Assembly (NCBI GenBank): GCA_904394975.1 | Contig: CAJFNQ010000005.1 | Location: 1-64,000 of the forward strand | Direction of reading: 5' to 3' | DNA: 64,000 bases | From: Metaruminococcus_A gallistercoris | GTDB taxonomy: Bacteria > Bacillota > Clostridia > Oscillospirales > Ruminococcaceae | Shown: positions 44,129-52,713 of the stretch, in pieces | How the letters are laid out: every line of letters starts with the position of its first letter | Numbering within the stretch: position 1 is the first letter of the stretch | Notes under the pieces: generated by a model | The model's database searches: none | What the model saw: only the letters and a program-made list of their open reading frames with translations | What the model was told of the DNA's origin: nothing | Position numbers and translations under genes: made by a program

Positions 44129-45189
44129 ACAGAGAAACGTTATTAAAACAGCTTTCACAAATCACCCCGGCGGATGAATTCGCCATGGAACAGGCGAAAA
44201 AGCGGTGGGATTCCATCGCAAAGCCGCTCGGCAGTCTCGGGCTGCTTGAGGATGCGCTCATCCGCGTGGTGGGGCTCACCGGCGATGTGTCCTGTGACCT
44301 TTCCAAAAAGGGGGTGCTCGTATTCTGCGCAGACAATGGCGTGGTCGCGCAGGGCGTGACCCAGACCGGAAGTGAGGTCACTGCGGTGGTGGCGGAAAAT
44401 CTCACCCGCGCGCAGACCTCTGTCTGCCAGATGGCGCGGGTCGCCGGGGCTACGGTCATTCCGGTGGATGTGGGCATGAACACCGTTGTGGATGTTCCCG
44501 GTTTGGTTCAGAAAAAGGCGGGAATGGGCACCAAGGATATCAGCGTTGGCCCAGCCATGGAGAAGGAGCAGTTTTTCTCCGCGCTGGAAACCGGCATAGA
44601 ACTGGTCCGGGAATGTAAGGAAAATGGTTATCATCTGCTCGCCACCGGCGAAATGGGAATCGGCAACACCACCACCAGTTCGGCGGTCGCTTCCGTTCTG
44701 CTCGGTCTGCCGCCGGAGAAGGTCACCGGTAAAGGCGCCGGCTTGAGTGACAGCGGCCTGCTGCGCAAGGTGGAGGTCATTCGTCAGGCCATTAAAGTGA
44801 ATACGCCGAACCCATCCGACCCGCTTGACGTGATGCGTAAGGTGGGCGGATTTGATATTGCCGGCATTCTGGGAGCTTTCCTTGGCGGAGCGCTGTACGG
44901 CGTTCCGGTGCTGGCAGACGGGTTTATCTCCTGCGTGGCGGCGCTCTGTGCGGTGCGTGCCTGCCCCCTGGCGAAAAAGGCAGTGTTCGCAAGCCATGTT
45001 TCGGCCGAACCGGCTGGGCATATGGTGCTGGAGGCGTTGGGCCTTGAACCGCTCATCACCGCTCGCATGCGGCTGGGTGAGGGAACGGGCGCCGTTGCGG
45101 CCATGCCGTTGTTTGATATGGCGGCGGCGGTCTACCGTGGCATGAGCACCTTTTCGGATATTGAGATTGAGGAATACAAACCACTGTGA
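44125..45189 (+). CDS. cobT: nicotinate-nucleotide-dimethylbenzimidazole phosphoribosyltransferase CobT
   Basis: 354 residues, standard length. AKKRWDSIAKPLGSLGLLED near 20-39, FCADNGVVAQGVTQ near 67, GEMGIGNTTTSSAVA near 174, GAFLGGALYG near 253, and the catalytic glutamate in RLGEGTGAVAAMPL near 315. It activates the lower-ligand base to its ribotide. No base synthesis genes (bza cluster or bluB) are in the window, so the base must be made elsewhere or scavenged. Confidence 0.97.
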   Translation: MNRETLLKQLSQITPADEFAMEQAKKRWDSIAKPLGSLGLLEDALIRVVGLTGDVSCDLSKKGVLVFCADNGVVAQGVTQTGSEVTAVVAENLTRAQTSVCQMARVAGATVIPVDVGMNTVVDVPGLVQKKAGMGTKDISVGPAMEKEQFFSALETGIELVRECKENGYHLLATGEMGIGNTTTSSAVASVLLGLPPEKVTGKGAGLSDSGLLRKVEVIRQAIKVNTPNPSDPLDVMRKVGGFDIAGILGAFLGGALYGVPVLADGFISCVAALCAVRACPLAKKAVFASHVSAEPAGHMVLEALGLEPLITARMRLGEGTGAVAAMPLFDMAAAVYRGMSTFSDIEIEEYKPL

Positions 45190-45218
45190 TAACATGTTGA
45201 GGAAAGGCGTGAACGGTT

Positions 45219-45746
45219 GTGTTTACACTGGTCATTGGCGGAAGCGCCAGCGGAAAAAGTGAATATGCCGAACAGCTGGTCACTTCGTCCGGTGTGTTTC
45301 CCCGTTACTACATTGCTACCATGCAGCCGTTCGGGGAGGAAGGGCAGGCGCGCATCCGGCGGCACCGGGCCCTGCGCGCCCAGAAGCGGTTTGAAACGGT
45401 GGAACGTTACACCGGCCTTTCCGGGCTCACATTGCCGCAGACGGGCGCCGCTTTGCTCGAGTGCATCGGTAATCTCACCGCAAATGAGCTGTTTTCAGAA
45501 AGCGGAGCGGGCGAACAGACGGTGTCCGCCGTGGTAAACGGTGTAGAACGGCTCATCCGCAGTACAAAAGAGCTGGTAGTTGTAACCAACGATGTTTTTT
45601 CCGACGGTGTTGTCTATGACCCTTCCACAGAGAATTACCGGGTAAAACTTGCTGAAATCAACCGTGCGCTTGCCGCTCGTGCCGACTGTGTAGTAGAGGT
45701 TGTCTGCGGCTTGCCGCTTTATTTGAAAGGAGGCGCTTCGGCGTGA
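45219..45746 (+). CDS. cobU: adenosylcobinamide kinase / adenosylcobinamide-phosphate guanylyltransferase CobU
   Basis: 175 residues with a GTG start (GAGGAAAGG upstream). P-loop VIGGSASGKSEYAE near 5-18, RIRRHRALRA near 46 bearing the guanylylated-histidine region, ELVVVTNDVFSDGVVYDPSTENYR near 118, and a C-terminal CGLPLYLKG. It phosphorylates and guanylylates the aminopropanol arm. cobS follows with a 4-bp GTGA overlap. Confidence 0.95.
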   Translation: MFTLVIGGSASGKSEYAEQLVTSSGVFPRYYIATMQPFGEEGQARIRRHRALRAQKRFETVERYTGLSGLTLPQTGAALLECIGNLTANELFSESGAGEQTVSAVVNGVERLIRSTKELVVVTNDVFSDGVVYDPSTENYRVKLAEINRALAARADCVVEVVCGLPLYLKGGASA

Positions 45747-46516
45747 CATTTTTTAAAACCATCGCGGTCGCGTTTTCCATGTACTCCAAGCTGCCTATGC
45801 CGCGTGTGGAATGGACCCGTGAAAACATGCGTTACGCCATGTGCGCGTTCCCGTTCATCGGCATTGTGACCGGCTTGCTTGTGTTTTTGTGGGATTACAT
45901 CGCACGCCTGCTTTCGTTTGGCCCGGTCCTTGTCGGAGCGGGGATCACCCTGCTGCCGGTCTTAGTCTGCGGCGGCATCCATCTGGACGGATTCTGTGAC
46001 ACGGCGGATGCGCTTTCCAGCCATGCGCCGCGTGAGAAAAAGCTGGAGATTTTGAAGGATTCCCACAGCGGCGCGTTTGCCATTCTTGCCGCCGTGTGTT
46101 ATTTTCTGCTGTTCTTTGCGCTCAGTACTGAACTGGAGCGTACCGTCCCGGCGCTGTTTTGTCTGTCGCTCAGTTTCCTGCTCAGCCGCACACTCAGCGG
46201 GCTTTCGGTGGCGTCTTTTCCCTGTGCGAAGAACAGCGGGCTGGTGTACGCGTTTGCGGACGCTTCGGCAAAAAAACAGGTCCGCGTTTTTCTGTTGGTG
46301 CTGGCGGCGGTTCTCTGCGCGGCGCTTCTTTGCGTCAGCTGGTTTTCCGCGCTGTTTATGATTGCGGCGGCAGGGCTTACCTTTTTGTATTACTTTATCA
46401 TGTCCAAACGCAGTTTCGGTGGTATCACCGGCGACCTTGCCGGGTTCTTTTTAGTGCTCTGTGAGCTTTTCATGCTGGCTGGACTGGTGCTGTCACAGAA
46501 ACTCTGTTTGTTTTAG
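45743..46516 (+). CDS. cobS: adenosylcobinamide-GDP ribazoletransferase (cobalamin synthase) CobS
   Basis: 257 residues, polytopic membrane protein with about six or seven helices. The N-terminal FSMYSKLPMP near 12-21, GGIHLDGFCDTADALSSHAPREKKLEILKDSHSGAFA near 76-112 and SKRSFGGITGDLAG near 226 are diagnostic. It joins adenosylcobinamide-GDP with alpha-ribazole at the membrane. GTG start at 45743. Confidence 0.96.
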   Translation: MTFFKTIAVAFSMYSKLPMPRVEWTRENMRYAMCAFPFIGIVTGLLVFLWDYIARLLSFGPVLVGAGITLLPVLVCGGIHLDGFCDTADALSSHAPREKKLEILKDSHSGAFAILAAVCYFLLFFALSTELERTVPALFCLSLSFLLSRTLSGLSVASFPCAKNSGLVYAFADASAKKQVRVFLLVLAAVLCAALLCVSWFSALFMIAAAGLTFLYYFIMSKRSFGGITGDLAGFFLVLCELFMLAGLVLSQKLCLF

Positions 46517-46527
46517 GGGGATTTTTC

Positions 46528-46884
46528 ATGATACTGGTCGTGGGTGGAAAAGGTTCCGGAAAACGGGAATTTGTGTTGAAACGGCTGGGCTGCCGTGAGG
46601 AGCAGATTGCTGATGCTGTTCTTGACGATCGCCCGGTGGTCGATCATCTGGAAACGATGGTGCGAGGTTGTCTCCCTAAAGCGGAGGAACTGCTGGAGCC
46701 GCTTTCCCACAAACAGGTGGTCATCTGCGATGAAGTGGGCTGCGGCGTTGTGCCGCTTGACCGGGAAGAGAACCAGTGGCGTGAGCAGGTGGGCAGGCTC
46801 TGTGTAGAACTTGCAAAGCGTGCATGCTGTGTGGTGCGTATCCAGTGCGGTATCCCGGTTGTGTTGAAAGGGGAGTTACCATGA
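46528..46884 (+). CDS. short CobU-like P-loop protein
   Basis: 118 residues. N-terminal P-loop VVGGKGSGKREFV at 4-16 and C-terminal VVICDEVGCGVVPLDREENQWRE, then CGIPVVLKG, align with the start and end of CobU, but about 55 residues between them are missing, including the histidine region used for guanylylation. It lies between cobS and cobC and overlaps cobC by 4 bp, so it is an intact, translated operon member and not debris. It may be a kinase-only enzyme or have another nucleotide-dependent role; neither is shown. Confidence 0.8.
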   Translation: MILVVGGKGSGKREFVLKRLGCREEQIADAVLDDRPVVDHLETMVRGCLPKAEELLEPLSHKQVVICDEVGCGVVPLDREENQWREQVGRLCVELAKRACCVVRIQCGIPVVLKGELP

Positions 46885-47480
46885 TCCTCTATTTCTACCG
46901 TCATGCGCAGACGGAAGGAAATCTGGAACACCGTTACATCGGGCGGACTGATGAGCCCCTCTGCGCCGCTGGGATCGAAGCGGCAGTGAAAGCTGCACGT
47001 TCCGCGCCGGAGCACATCCGCACCGTGTATGTTACGCCGCTGCGGCGCACGCTGGAGACTGCGCGCATTCTGTTCCCGTCGGCGGGGTATATCTCCTGCC
47101 CGGACCTGCGTGAGATGGATTTCGGCCGATTTGAAGGGAAAAATTACCTTGAACTGGCAAACGATTCTACATATTCCATCTGGGTCGAGGGCGGATGTGA
47201 AGGAAAATGCCCGGGTGGGGAATCCAAAGTAGAGTTTTCCGACCGCTGCTGTACCGAGTTTGAACGAATCGCCGGTCAGCTGTGCAGCCGGCATCAAACA
47301 GAAGACGTTGCCCTCGTTTTGCACGGTGGTACCATTATGGCGCTGTTTGAGCGGTACGCTCTGCCGCAGAAGGATTATTTTGACTGGCAGCTTCCCAACT
47401 GCGGGCGGCTTTGCCTTGCGTTTGACCCGGCGCTCTGGGCTGCGGAGCGCAAATTACCCGTTTCGGAGGATGTTTTATGA
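46881..47480 (+). CDS. cobC: histidine phosphatase, probable alpha-ribazole phosphatase CobC
   Basis: 199 residues of the phosphoglycerate-mutase-like histidine phosphatase family: catalytic YRHAQTEGN near 6-14, RTDEPLCAAG near 22, MDFGRFEGKNY near 79, and the second histidine in LVLHGGTIMALFE near 148. Position in the cob operon supports removal of the phosphate from alpha-ribazole phosphate or cobalamin phosphate. The ATG at 46881 overlaps the previous stop by 4 bp. Confidence 0.9.
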   Translation: MILYFYRHAQTEGNLEHRYIGRTDEPLCAAGIEAAVKAARSAPEHIRTVYVTPLRRTLETARILFPSAGYISCPDLREMDFGRFEGKNYLELANDSTYSIWVEGGCEGKCPGGESKVEFSDRCCTEFERIAGQLCSRHQTEDVALVLHGGTIMALFERYALPQKDYFDWQLPNCGRLCLAFDPALWAAERKLPVSEDVL

Positions 47481-48472
47481 TTCACCTGTGCGCGCTTGCC
47501 GCCGGATATCTGCTGGATCTTTGTTTCGGCGACCCGCGCTTTCTTCCGCACCCCGTTGTGCTAATGGGGAAGATGATCACCGGGCTGGAAAAGCTTCTGC
47601 GCCGCATTTTTCCAAAGACCTCGCGCGGTTTGATCGGCGCGGGCGCTGTGCTCGCTGTGTTTCTCCCGCTTTTCTGGTGCGGGATATCCGCGCTTGTTTT
47701 GTGGCTGCTGTGGCTTGTCCACCCGGCGCTGATGTTTGTTGTGGAAAGTTTTTTCTGTTACCAGCTTCTGGCGGTCAAGGATCTAAAAAAGGAAAGCATG
47801 CTGGTTTATAAGGCTGTGGTGGAGGGGGACCTGCCCCGTTCCCGCAGCATGGTTTCCCGCATTGTCGGGCGGGACACCCAAAACCTCAGTTTCACTGGCG
47901 TGACCAAGGCGGCAGTGGAAACGGTGGCGGAAAATTTGAGCGACGGCGTCATCGCCCCCATGTGCTTTATGCTTGTGGGCGGCGCGCCGCTCGGCTTCTT
48001 TTACAAGGCGGTCAACACCATGGACAGTATGATCGGTTACAAAAACGATCGTTACCTGTTCTTCGGCCGTGCCGCCGCCCGGTTTGACGACCTGCTCAAT
48101 TTTATCCCGTCCCGGTTCGCCGCATTGCTTTTGATCGTTTCTGCTTTTTTTCTGCGGTATGACTCCAAAGGCGCATGGCGTGTTTTCCGGCGGGACCGGT
48201 TCAATCACGCGAGTCCCAACTCCGCACAGACCGAGTCTGCGTGCGCGGGGGCGCTTGGCGTACAGCTTGCGGGGGATGCAAGTTACTTTGGAAAATTGGT
48301 CCACAAAAAAACCATCGGTGACCCGCTGCGGCCGGTGGAAGCGGAGGATATTCGCCGGGCAAACCGGCTGCTTTACCTGTCTTCCGCCTTGTGTCTGCTT
48401 GTTTGCTGTGTTTTGCGCGCGGCGGTGTTCGTTTCTATTTTTTGCGTGACGGGGGGATGGCATTGGCTTTGA
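47477..48472 (+). CDS. cbiB: adenosylcobinamide-phosphate synthase CbiB
   Basis: 331 residues, integral membrane protein with four to five helices. LAAGYLLDLCFGDPRFLPHPVVLMGKMI near the N-terminus, VSRIVGRDTQNLS near 126, AVETVAENLSDGVIAPMCF near 142, and NTMDSMIGYKNDRY near 181 are diagnostic. It attaches the aminopropanol (phosphate) linker made by CobD. It overlaps cobC by 4 bp and cobD by 16 bp. Confidence 0.96.
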   Translation: MIHLCALAAGYLLDLCFGDPRFLPHPVVLMGKMITGLEKLLRRIFPKTSRGLIGAGAVLAVFLPLFWCGISALVLWLLWLVHPALMFVVESFFCYQLLAVKDLKKESMLVYKAVVEGDLPRSRSMVSRIVGRDTQNLSFTGVTKAAVETVAENLSDGVIAPMCFMLVGGAPLGFFYKAVNTMDSMIGYKNDRYLFFGRAAARFDDLLNFIPSRFAALLLIVSAFFLRYDSKGAWRVFRRDRFNHASPNSAQTESACAGALGVQLAGDASYFGKLVHKKTIGDPLRPVEAEDIRRANRLLYLSSALCLLVCCVLRAAVFVSIFCVTGGWHWL

Positions 48473-49548
48473 TCCATGGTGGAGATATCGAAGGGTACCG
48501 GGAACGGTTCGGCGCCCTTCCGCTCGATTTTTCCGCGAACCTCAACCCGCTTGGAATGCCGCGCGGCGTGAAAGATGCCATCGTTTCGGCGATCGAGGCT
48601 TCGGCCGGCTATCCAGACCCGCTCTGCCGCCGGCTGACCGCGGAGCTTGCGGTATATGAATCCGTTCCCGCGGGATATATCCAGTGCGGCAACGGGGCGG
48701 CGGACCTCATCTTCCGCTTTGTTCGGGCGGTGAAGCCGGAACGTGCTTTTTTACCCATTCCCTCGTTTGCGGAATACGAACAGGCGCTTGCCTGTGTAGG
48801 GTGCGCAGTTGATGATTATCCGCTTTCGGAAGAAAAAGGCTTCCTTCCGGACAAAGACATGCTCGATGCGCTGCGGGACTGGGCCACGGAAAACAGCGGC
48901 AAACGGCTGATGTTCTGCTTATGCAACCCCAACAATCCCACCGGGCAGACAGTTGCCCCCAAACTGCTGGAGGAACTGCTTCTCACCTGCCGGGAAATGG
49001 GCGTTTTTGTTCTGCTGGATGAGTGCTTTGAAGACTTTCTGGAACCGGAAGAACAGCACTCGATGACCGACAGACTCGCGGAGTTTCCGAACCTGCTGGT
49101 GCTCAAGGCGTTTACCAAGCTGTACGCAATGGCAGGCGTCCGTTTGGGATACGGCCTGTGTTCCGACCGTCTTCTGCTGGAACAGATGGCCGGCACCGTA
49201 CAGCCGTGGAGTGTTTCCACGCTGGCGCAGGCGGCTGGGATTGCGGCGCTGGGTGAGGAGGATTATCGCCGGGAGACCGCCCGGCTCATTCGGGAAGAAA
49301 GCTGTTTTCTCAAGCAGGAGTTTGCGCGGCTCCATCTTCCGGTGATCGGCTCCAAAGCGAATTTCATCTTTTTCCGTTCGCCGGTTTCGCATCTTCAGGA
49401 AAAGTTGGAGCCGCTTGGCATCCTTTTGCGAAGCTGTGACAACTACCGCGGCATGCCGCAGGGCTACTGCCGTGCAGCGGTGCGCACCCGTGCGGATAAT
49501 ATCCGGCTCATTGCCGCGCTGGAACAGGTGCTAAAGCAAGAAAAATAA
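48457..49548 (+). CDS. cobD: L-threonine-O-3-phosphate decarboxylase CobD
   Basis: 363 residues, PLP-dependent fold type I. IHGGDIEGY near 6, LDFSANLNPLGMP near 22, CNPNNPTGQT near 155, LLDECFEDFL near 185, and the PLP lysine in LVLKAFTKLYAMAGVRLGYG near 215. The N-terminal HGGD and LDFSANLNPLG distinguish it from histidinol-phosphate aminotransferase. It makes (R)-1-amino-2-propanol phosphate for CbiB, whose gene it overlaps. The ATG at 48457 follows a GGGGGG tract. Confidence 0.93.
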   Translation: MALALIHGGDIEGYRERFGALPLDFSANLNPLGMPRGVKDAIVSAIEASAGYPDPLCRRLTAELAVYESVPAGYIQCGNGAADLIFRFVRAVKPERAFLPIPSFAEYEQALACVGCAVDDYPLSEEKGFLPDKDMLDALRDWATENSGKRLMFCLCNPNNPTGQTVAPKLLEELLLTCREMGVFVLLDECFEDFLEPEEQHSMTDRLAEFPNLLVLKAFTKLYAMAGVRLGYGLCSDRLLLEQMAGTVQPWSVSTLAQAAGIAALGEEDYRRETARLIREESCFLKQEFARLHLPVIGSKANFIFFRSPVSHLQEKLEPLGILLRSCDNYRGMPQGYCRAAVRTRADNIRLIAALEQVLKQEK

Positions 49549-49689
49549 AAGGACTGTTTTTGTAAAACATCCGCAGGCATATCCAACACAGCCGTGAGAA
49601 AAGGAAATGCCGAATCGTCTCCTCAAATAGGAAACGAACCGATTCAGTCATTGTCATCATTGCCGTAAGACGGTATTGGGAGGTCCTAT

Positions 49690-51183
49690 ATGGCAAAATC
49701 CATCATGGTGCAGGGAACAACTTCCGGCACCGGAAAAAGTTTTCTGGTTGCCGCGCTCTGCCGTATCTTCAAGCAGGACGGTTACAGGGTCGCTCCGTTC
49801 AAAAGCCAAAATATGGCGCTCAACAGCTTTATTACCAAAGACGGCTTCGAGATGGGGCGTGCTCAGGTCATGCAGGCCGAGGCGGCCGGCATCGAACCAT
49901 CGGTGCTGATGAACCCCATCCTGCTCAAGCCCACCAACGATGTGGGCAGTCAGGTGATCGTCAACGGGGAAGTGCTGGGCAACATGAGTGCCGTGGAATA
50001 CTTCCGCTATAAAAAGAATCTCGTTCCGCAGATCATGCAGGCGTACAATGCCCTCGCTGCGGAAAACGACATCATCGTTCTGGAAGGGGCGGGAAGTCCG
50101 GCGGAAATCAATTTAAAAAGCGAAGACATCGTCAACATGGGAATGGCGGCGATGGCGAATGCCCCGGTTTTGCTTGCGGGGGACATTGACCGCGGCGGCG
50201 TTTTCGCGAGCCTGTACGGGACGGTCGCCCTGCTGGAAGCGGAAGAACGCCGGCGGGTGAAAGGACTCATCATCAACAAGTTCCGCGGGGATGTTTCCAT
50301 CTTGAAACCGGGGCTTGTTCAGTTGGAACAGCTGACAGGCGTTCCCGTTGTCGGCACAGTTCCCATGCTTTCGGTGGATGTTGACGATGAGGACAGCGTT
50401 TCCGAACGGCTGGACCGCAGAGAAAAGCAGGGCATTCTTGACGTTGCCGTCATCCGTCTGCCGCGCATTTCCAATTTTACCGATTTTCACGCCCTGGAAC
50501 AGATCGAGGGGCTGGGTGTTCGATATGTTAAAACAGCGGCCGAGCTGGGTGAACCGGACCTGCTCATCCTGCCCGGTACCAAAAACACCATGGGCGACCT
50601 TCTCTGGCTGCGGCAGAACGGGCTGGAAGCGGCGGTGAAAAAGCGCGCGGCTTCCGGTACGCCGGTCATTGGCATCTGCGGCGGGTACCAGATGCTTGGT
50701 GTTCGTTTGTCTGACCCGCTTTCGCTCGAACAGGGCGGGGAGATGGCAGGCATCGGCCTGCTGCCGTTTGTCACCGAGTTCCTGCCGCAGAAGACCCGTA
50801 CTCGGGTGGATGGTGTGGTCCTTCCGTTGGAAGGGCTGTTTGCCCCGCTTTCCGGTGCTTCGGTCACCGGCTATGAGATTCATATGGGAAAAAGCGAAGC
50901 GGAACAGCCGGTTCAGCCGCTTGTCCGGCTTGAAAACGGTATAACTGACGGCGGCGTGTGTAACAATGTGTTTGGAAGTTACCTGCACGGGCTGTTTGAC
51001 AGCGAGGAATTCCGCCGGGCGCTGGTGTCCATCCTGCTCAAACGAAAAGGGCTGGAAACGCTTACCCTTGAGGTGACGGATTACGAAGCGTACAAACAGC
51101 AGCAGTATGACAAGCTCGCGCAGGGTGTGCGGGACAGTTTGGAGATGGAACAGATTTACCGGATTCTTGAGGAGGGTGTTTGA
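49690..51183 (+). CDS. cbiP: cobyric acid synthase CbiP
   Basis: 497 residues. N-terminal ATPase domain (MVQGTTSGTGKSFLVAALCR near 5-24, PFKSQNMALNSFIT near 37, EGAGSPAEINL near 119, LAGDIDRGGVFASLYGT near 157) and C-terminal glutamine amidotransferase with the cysteine in GICGGYQMLG near 332. It amidates the b, d, e and g side chains. A gap of 141 bp separates it from cobD, the largest break in the operon. Confidence 0.97.
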   Translation: MAKSIMVQGTTSGTGKSFLVAALCRIFKQDGYRVAPFKSQNMALNSFITKDGFEMGRAQVMQAEAAGIEPSVLMNPILLKPTNDVGSQVIVNGEVLGNMSAVEYFRYKKNLVPQIMQAYNALAAENDIIVLEGAGSPAEINLKSEDIVNMGMAAMANAPVLLAGDIDRGGVFASLYGTVALLEAEERRRVKGLIINKFRGDVSILKPGLVQLEQLTGVPVVGTVPMLSVDVDDEDSVSERLDRREKQGILDVAVIRLPRISNFTDFHALEQIEGLGVRYVKTAAELGEPDLLILPGTKNTMGDLLWLRQNGLEAAVKKRAASGTPVIGICGGYQMLGVRLSDPLSLEQGGEMAGIGLLPFVTEFLPQKTRTRVDGVVLPLEGLFAPLSGASVTGYEIHMGKSEAEQPVQPLVRLENGITDGGVCNNVFGSYLHGLFDSEEFRRALVSILLKRKGLETLTLEVTDYEAYKQQQYDKLAQGVRDSLEMEQIYRILEEGV

Positions 51184-51707
51184 TGAACAAGGGTTTGGTT
51201 CATGTATATTGCGGTGATGGAAAAGGAAAAACGACAGCCGCCATGGGGCTTTTGATCCGTGCGGCAGGCGTGGGGAAACAGTGTGTTTTGGTTCAGTTTA
51301 TGAAGGATACTCCTTCCGGCGAGTTGGAATCGTTAAAAAAACTGGGCATTCCGGTGTTTCGGGGCAAGCAGGGCAGTGCGTTTTTTGGAGAGATGACCGA
51401 AGAGGAAAAGCAAAATACCGTAAAGGGACACAACCAAGCGCTGAAAAAGGCACTTGAGTTGGCATGCGAAGGGAAATGCGATCTGTTGGTACTGGATGAG
51501 GCATGTTCCGCACTCCGTTACGGGATGCTGGATGAAGCACTGCTCAAACAGGCACTTTATGAAAAGCCGGAAGGGCTGGAACTGGTACTGACCGGGCGGG
51601 ACCCGGCGGACTTTATTTTAGAGCGTGCCGACTATGTCACCGAAATGTGCAAGCGGAAACATCCGTATGACGCGGGTATCCTCGCGAGAAAGGGGATCGA
51701 ATTTTGA
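51183..51707 (+). CDS. cobO: cob(I)yrinic acid a,c-diamide adenosyltransferase CobO
   Basis: 174 residues of the CobA/CobO/BtuR type: VHVYCGDGKGKTTAAMGLLIRAAG near 5-28 (P-loop), VQFMKDTPSGELE near 38, LLVLDEACSALRYGM near 102, and VLTGRDPADFILERADYVTEM near 138. It adenosylates cobalt. The ATG at 51183 shares one base with the cbiP stop. Confidence 0.95.
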   Translation: MNKGLVHVYCGDGKGKTTAAMGLLIRAAGVGKQCVLVQFMKDTPSGELESLKKLGIPVFRGKQGSAFFGEMTEEEKQNTVKGHNQALKKALELACEGKCDLLVLDEACSALRYGMLDEALLKQALYEKPEGLELVLTGRDPADFILERADYVTEMCKRKHPYDAGILARKGIEF

Positions 51708-52345
51708 GCATTCATCTGGAGCGGGTCCTTCCCGCGGATATTGAAAAACGGAGCTTTGAGATCATCACCGCCGAACTGGGTGACCGAAAAATCCCGGCTG
51801 ACCGGGAAGCGGTCGTCAAGCGGGTAATCCATACCACAGCGGATTTTGAGTATGCCGATACCCTCTGCTTTTCCGAAAACGCAGTGCAGAAGGGAATCGA
51901 GGCGCTGAAAAACGGCGCGGCCATTGTGACCGACACAAAGATGGCTTGGTCGGGCGTAAGCAAACCTTCCCTGCAGAAGCTGGGCGGAGAAGCACACTGC
52001 TTCATCAGCGACAGTGACGTAGCTGAAACCGCCCGAAAAAACGGAACGACCCGCGCGGTAGCAAGCATGGACAAGGCGGTTTCGCTGGGGGATAACACCA
52101 TTTTCGCCATCGGGAACGCACCAACGGCGCTTGTGCGTTTGTGCGAGCTCATTCGCGAAGGGGCCATTCATCCGAAACTCGTTATCGGTGTTCCGGTGGG
52201 CTTTGTCAATGTGGTGGAGAGCAAGGAACTCATCATGCAGGAAGATGTTCCGTTTATTGTTGCCCGCGGCAGAAAAGGCGGCAGCAATGTTGCGGCGGCT
52301 ATCTGCAACGCGCTGCTTTACCAAGCATGCGGAAGGGTATTGTAA
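51704..52345 (+). CDS. cbiC: cobalt-precorrin-8 methylmutase CbiC
   Basis: 213 residues. IEKRSFEIITAELGDR near 12-27, VIHTTADFEYADTLCFSENAV near 42 with the catalytic histidine, IVTDTKMAWSGVSK near 73, and IGNAPTALVRLCELI near 134 followed by VGVPVGFVNVVESKE. It moves the methyl group from C-11 to C-12 giving cobyrinate. TTG start overlapping the cobO stop. It is the last gene of the operon. Confidence 0.96.
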   Translation: MSIHLERVLPADIEKRSFEIITAELGDRKIPADREAVVKRVIHTTADFEYADTLCFSENAVQKGIEALKNGAAIVTDTKMAWSGVSKPSLQKLGGEAHCFISDSDVAETARKNGTTRAVASMDKAVSLGDNTIFAIGNAPTALVRLCELIREGAIHPKLVIGVPVGFVNVVESKELIMQEDVPFIVARGRKGGSNVAAAICNALLYQACGRVL

Positions 52346-52358
52346 ACAGAATGAACAA

Positions 52359-52392
52359 TAAAAAAGCGGCGGAGCATGCTCCGCCGCTTTTT
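52359..52392. terminator. bidirectional terminator after the cobalamin operon
   Basis: AAAAGCGGCGGAGC pairs with GCTCCGCCGCTTTT around a 2-base centre, with A and T runs on either side. It serves the cbi/cob operon and the convergent ArsR operon. Confidence 0.93.
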
Positions 52393-52422
52393 GTCTGCCG
52401 TAAATTTATGCTGTTTTTTGAA

Positions 52423-52713
52423 TTATTCGTTTTCGCTGCAATAAGTTTCTTTCAGAAGCTGTATGATCTTCATAATTCGCCAGTCACTGATGGTGTAGTA
52501 AACATACAGCCCGTGCTTTTCACTTTGAATGAGCCGCGCGAGCCGCAGCGCGGAAAGATGTTGCGACAGGGCCGGCATGCTGATGCCCGGCACGACCTGA
52601 TTGAGTTCGCTTACGGTCTTTTTCCCTTCCTCCAGGGCGCACAGGATCAGCAGCCGGTTGGGGTTTGCAATCAGCTTGAGAAGTTCTGCAACTTTTTTTG
52701 CCTGTTCTTCCAT
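52423..52713 (-). CDS. ArsR/SmtB-family winged-helix regulator
   Basis: 96 residues. ANPNRLLILCALEEGKKTV near 16-34, the recognition region ISMPALSQHLSALRLARLI near 44-62, and the wing EKHGLYVYYTI near 64-74 are clear ArsR features. The start codon overlaps the preceding stop by one base (TAATG), so it is translated with the iron-sulfur genes upstream. No CVC metal site is present at the recognition helix. The only cysteines are near 25 and 92, so metal, thiol or other signals are all possible. Confidence 0.92.
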   Translation of the reverse strand: MEEQAKKVAELLKLIANPNRLLILCALEEGKKTVSELNQVVPGISMPALSQHLSALRLARLIQSEKHGLYVYYTISDWRIMKIIQLLKETYCSENE

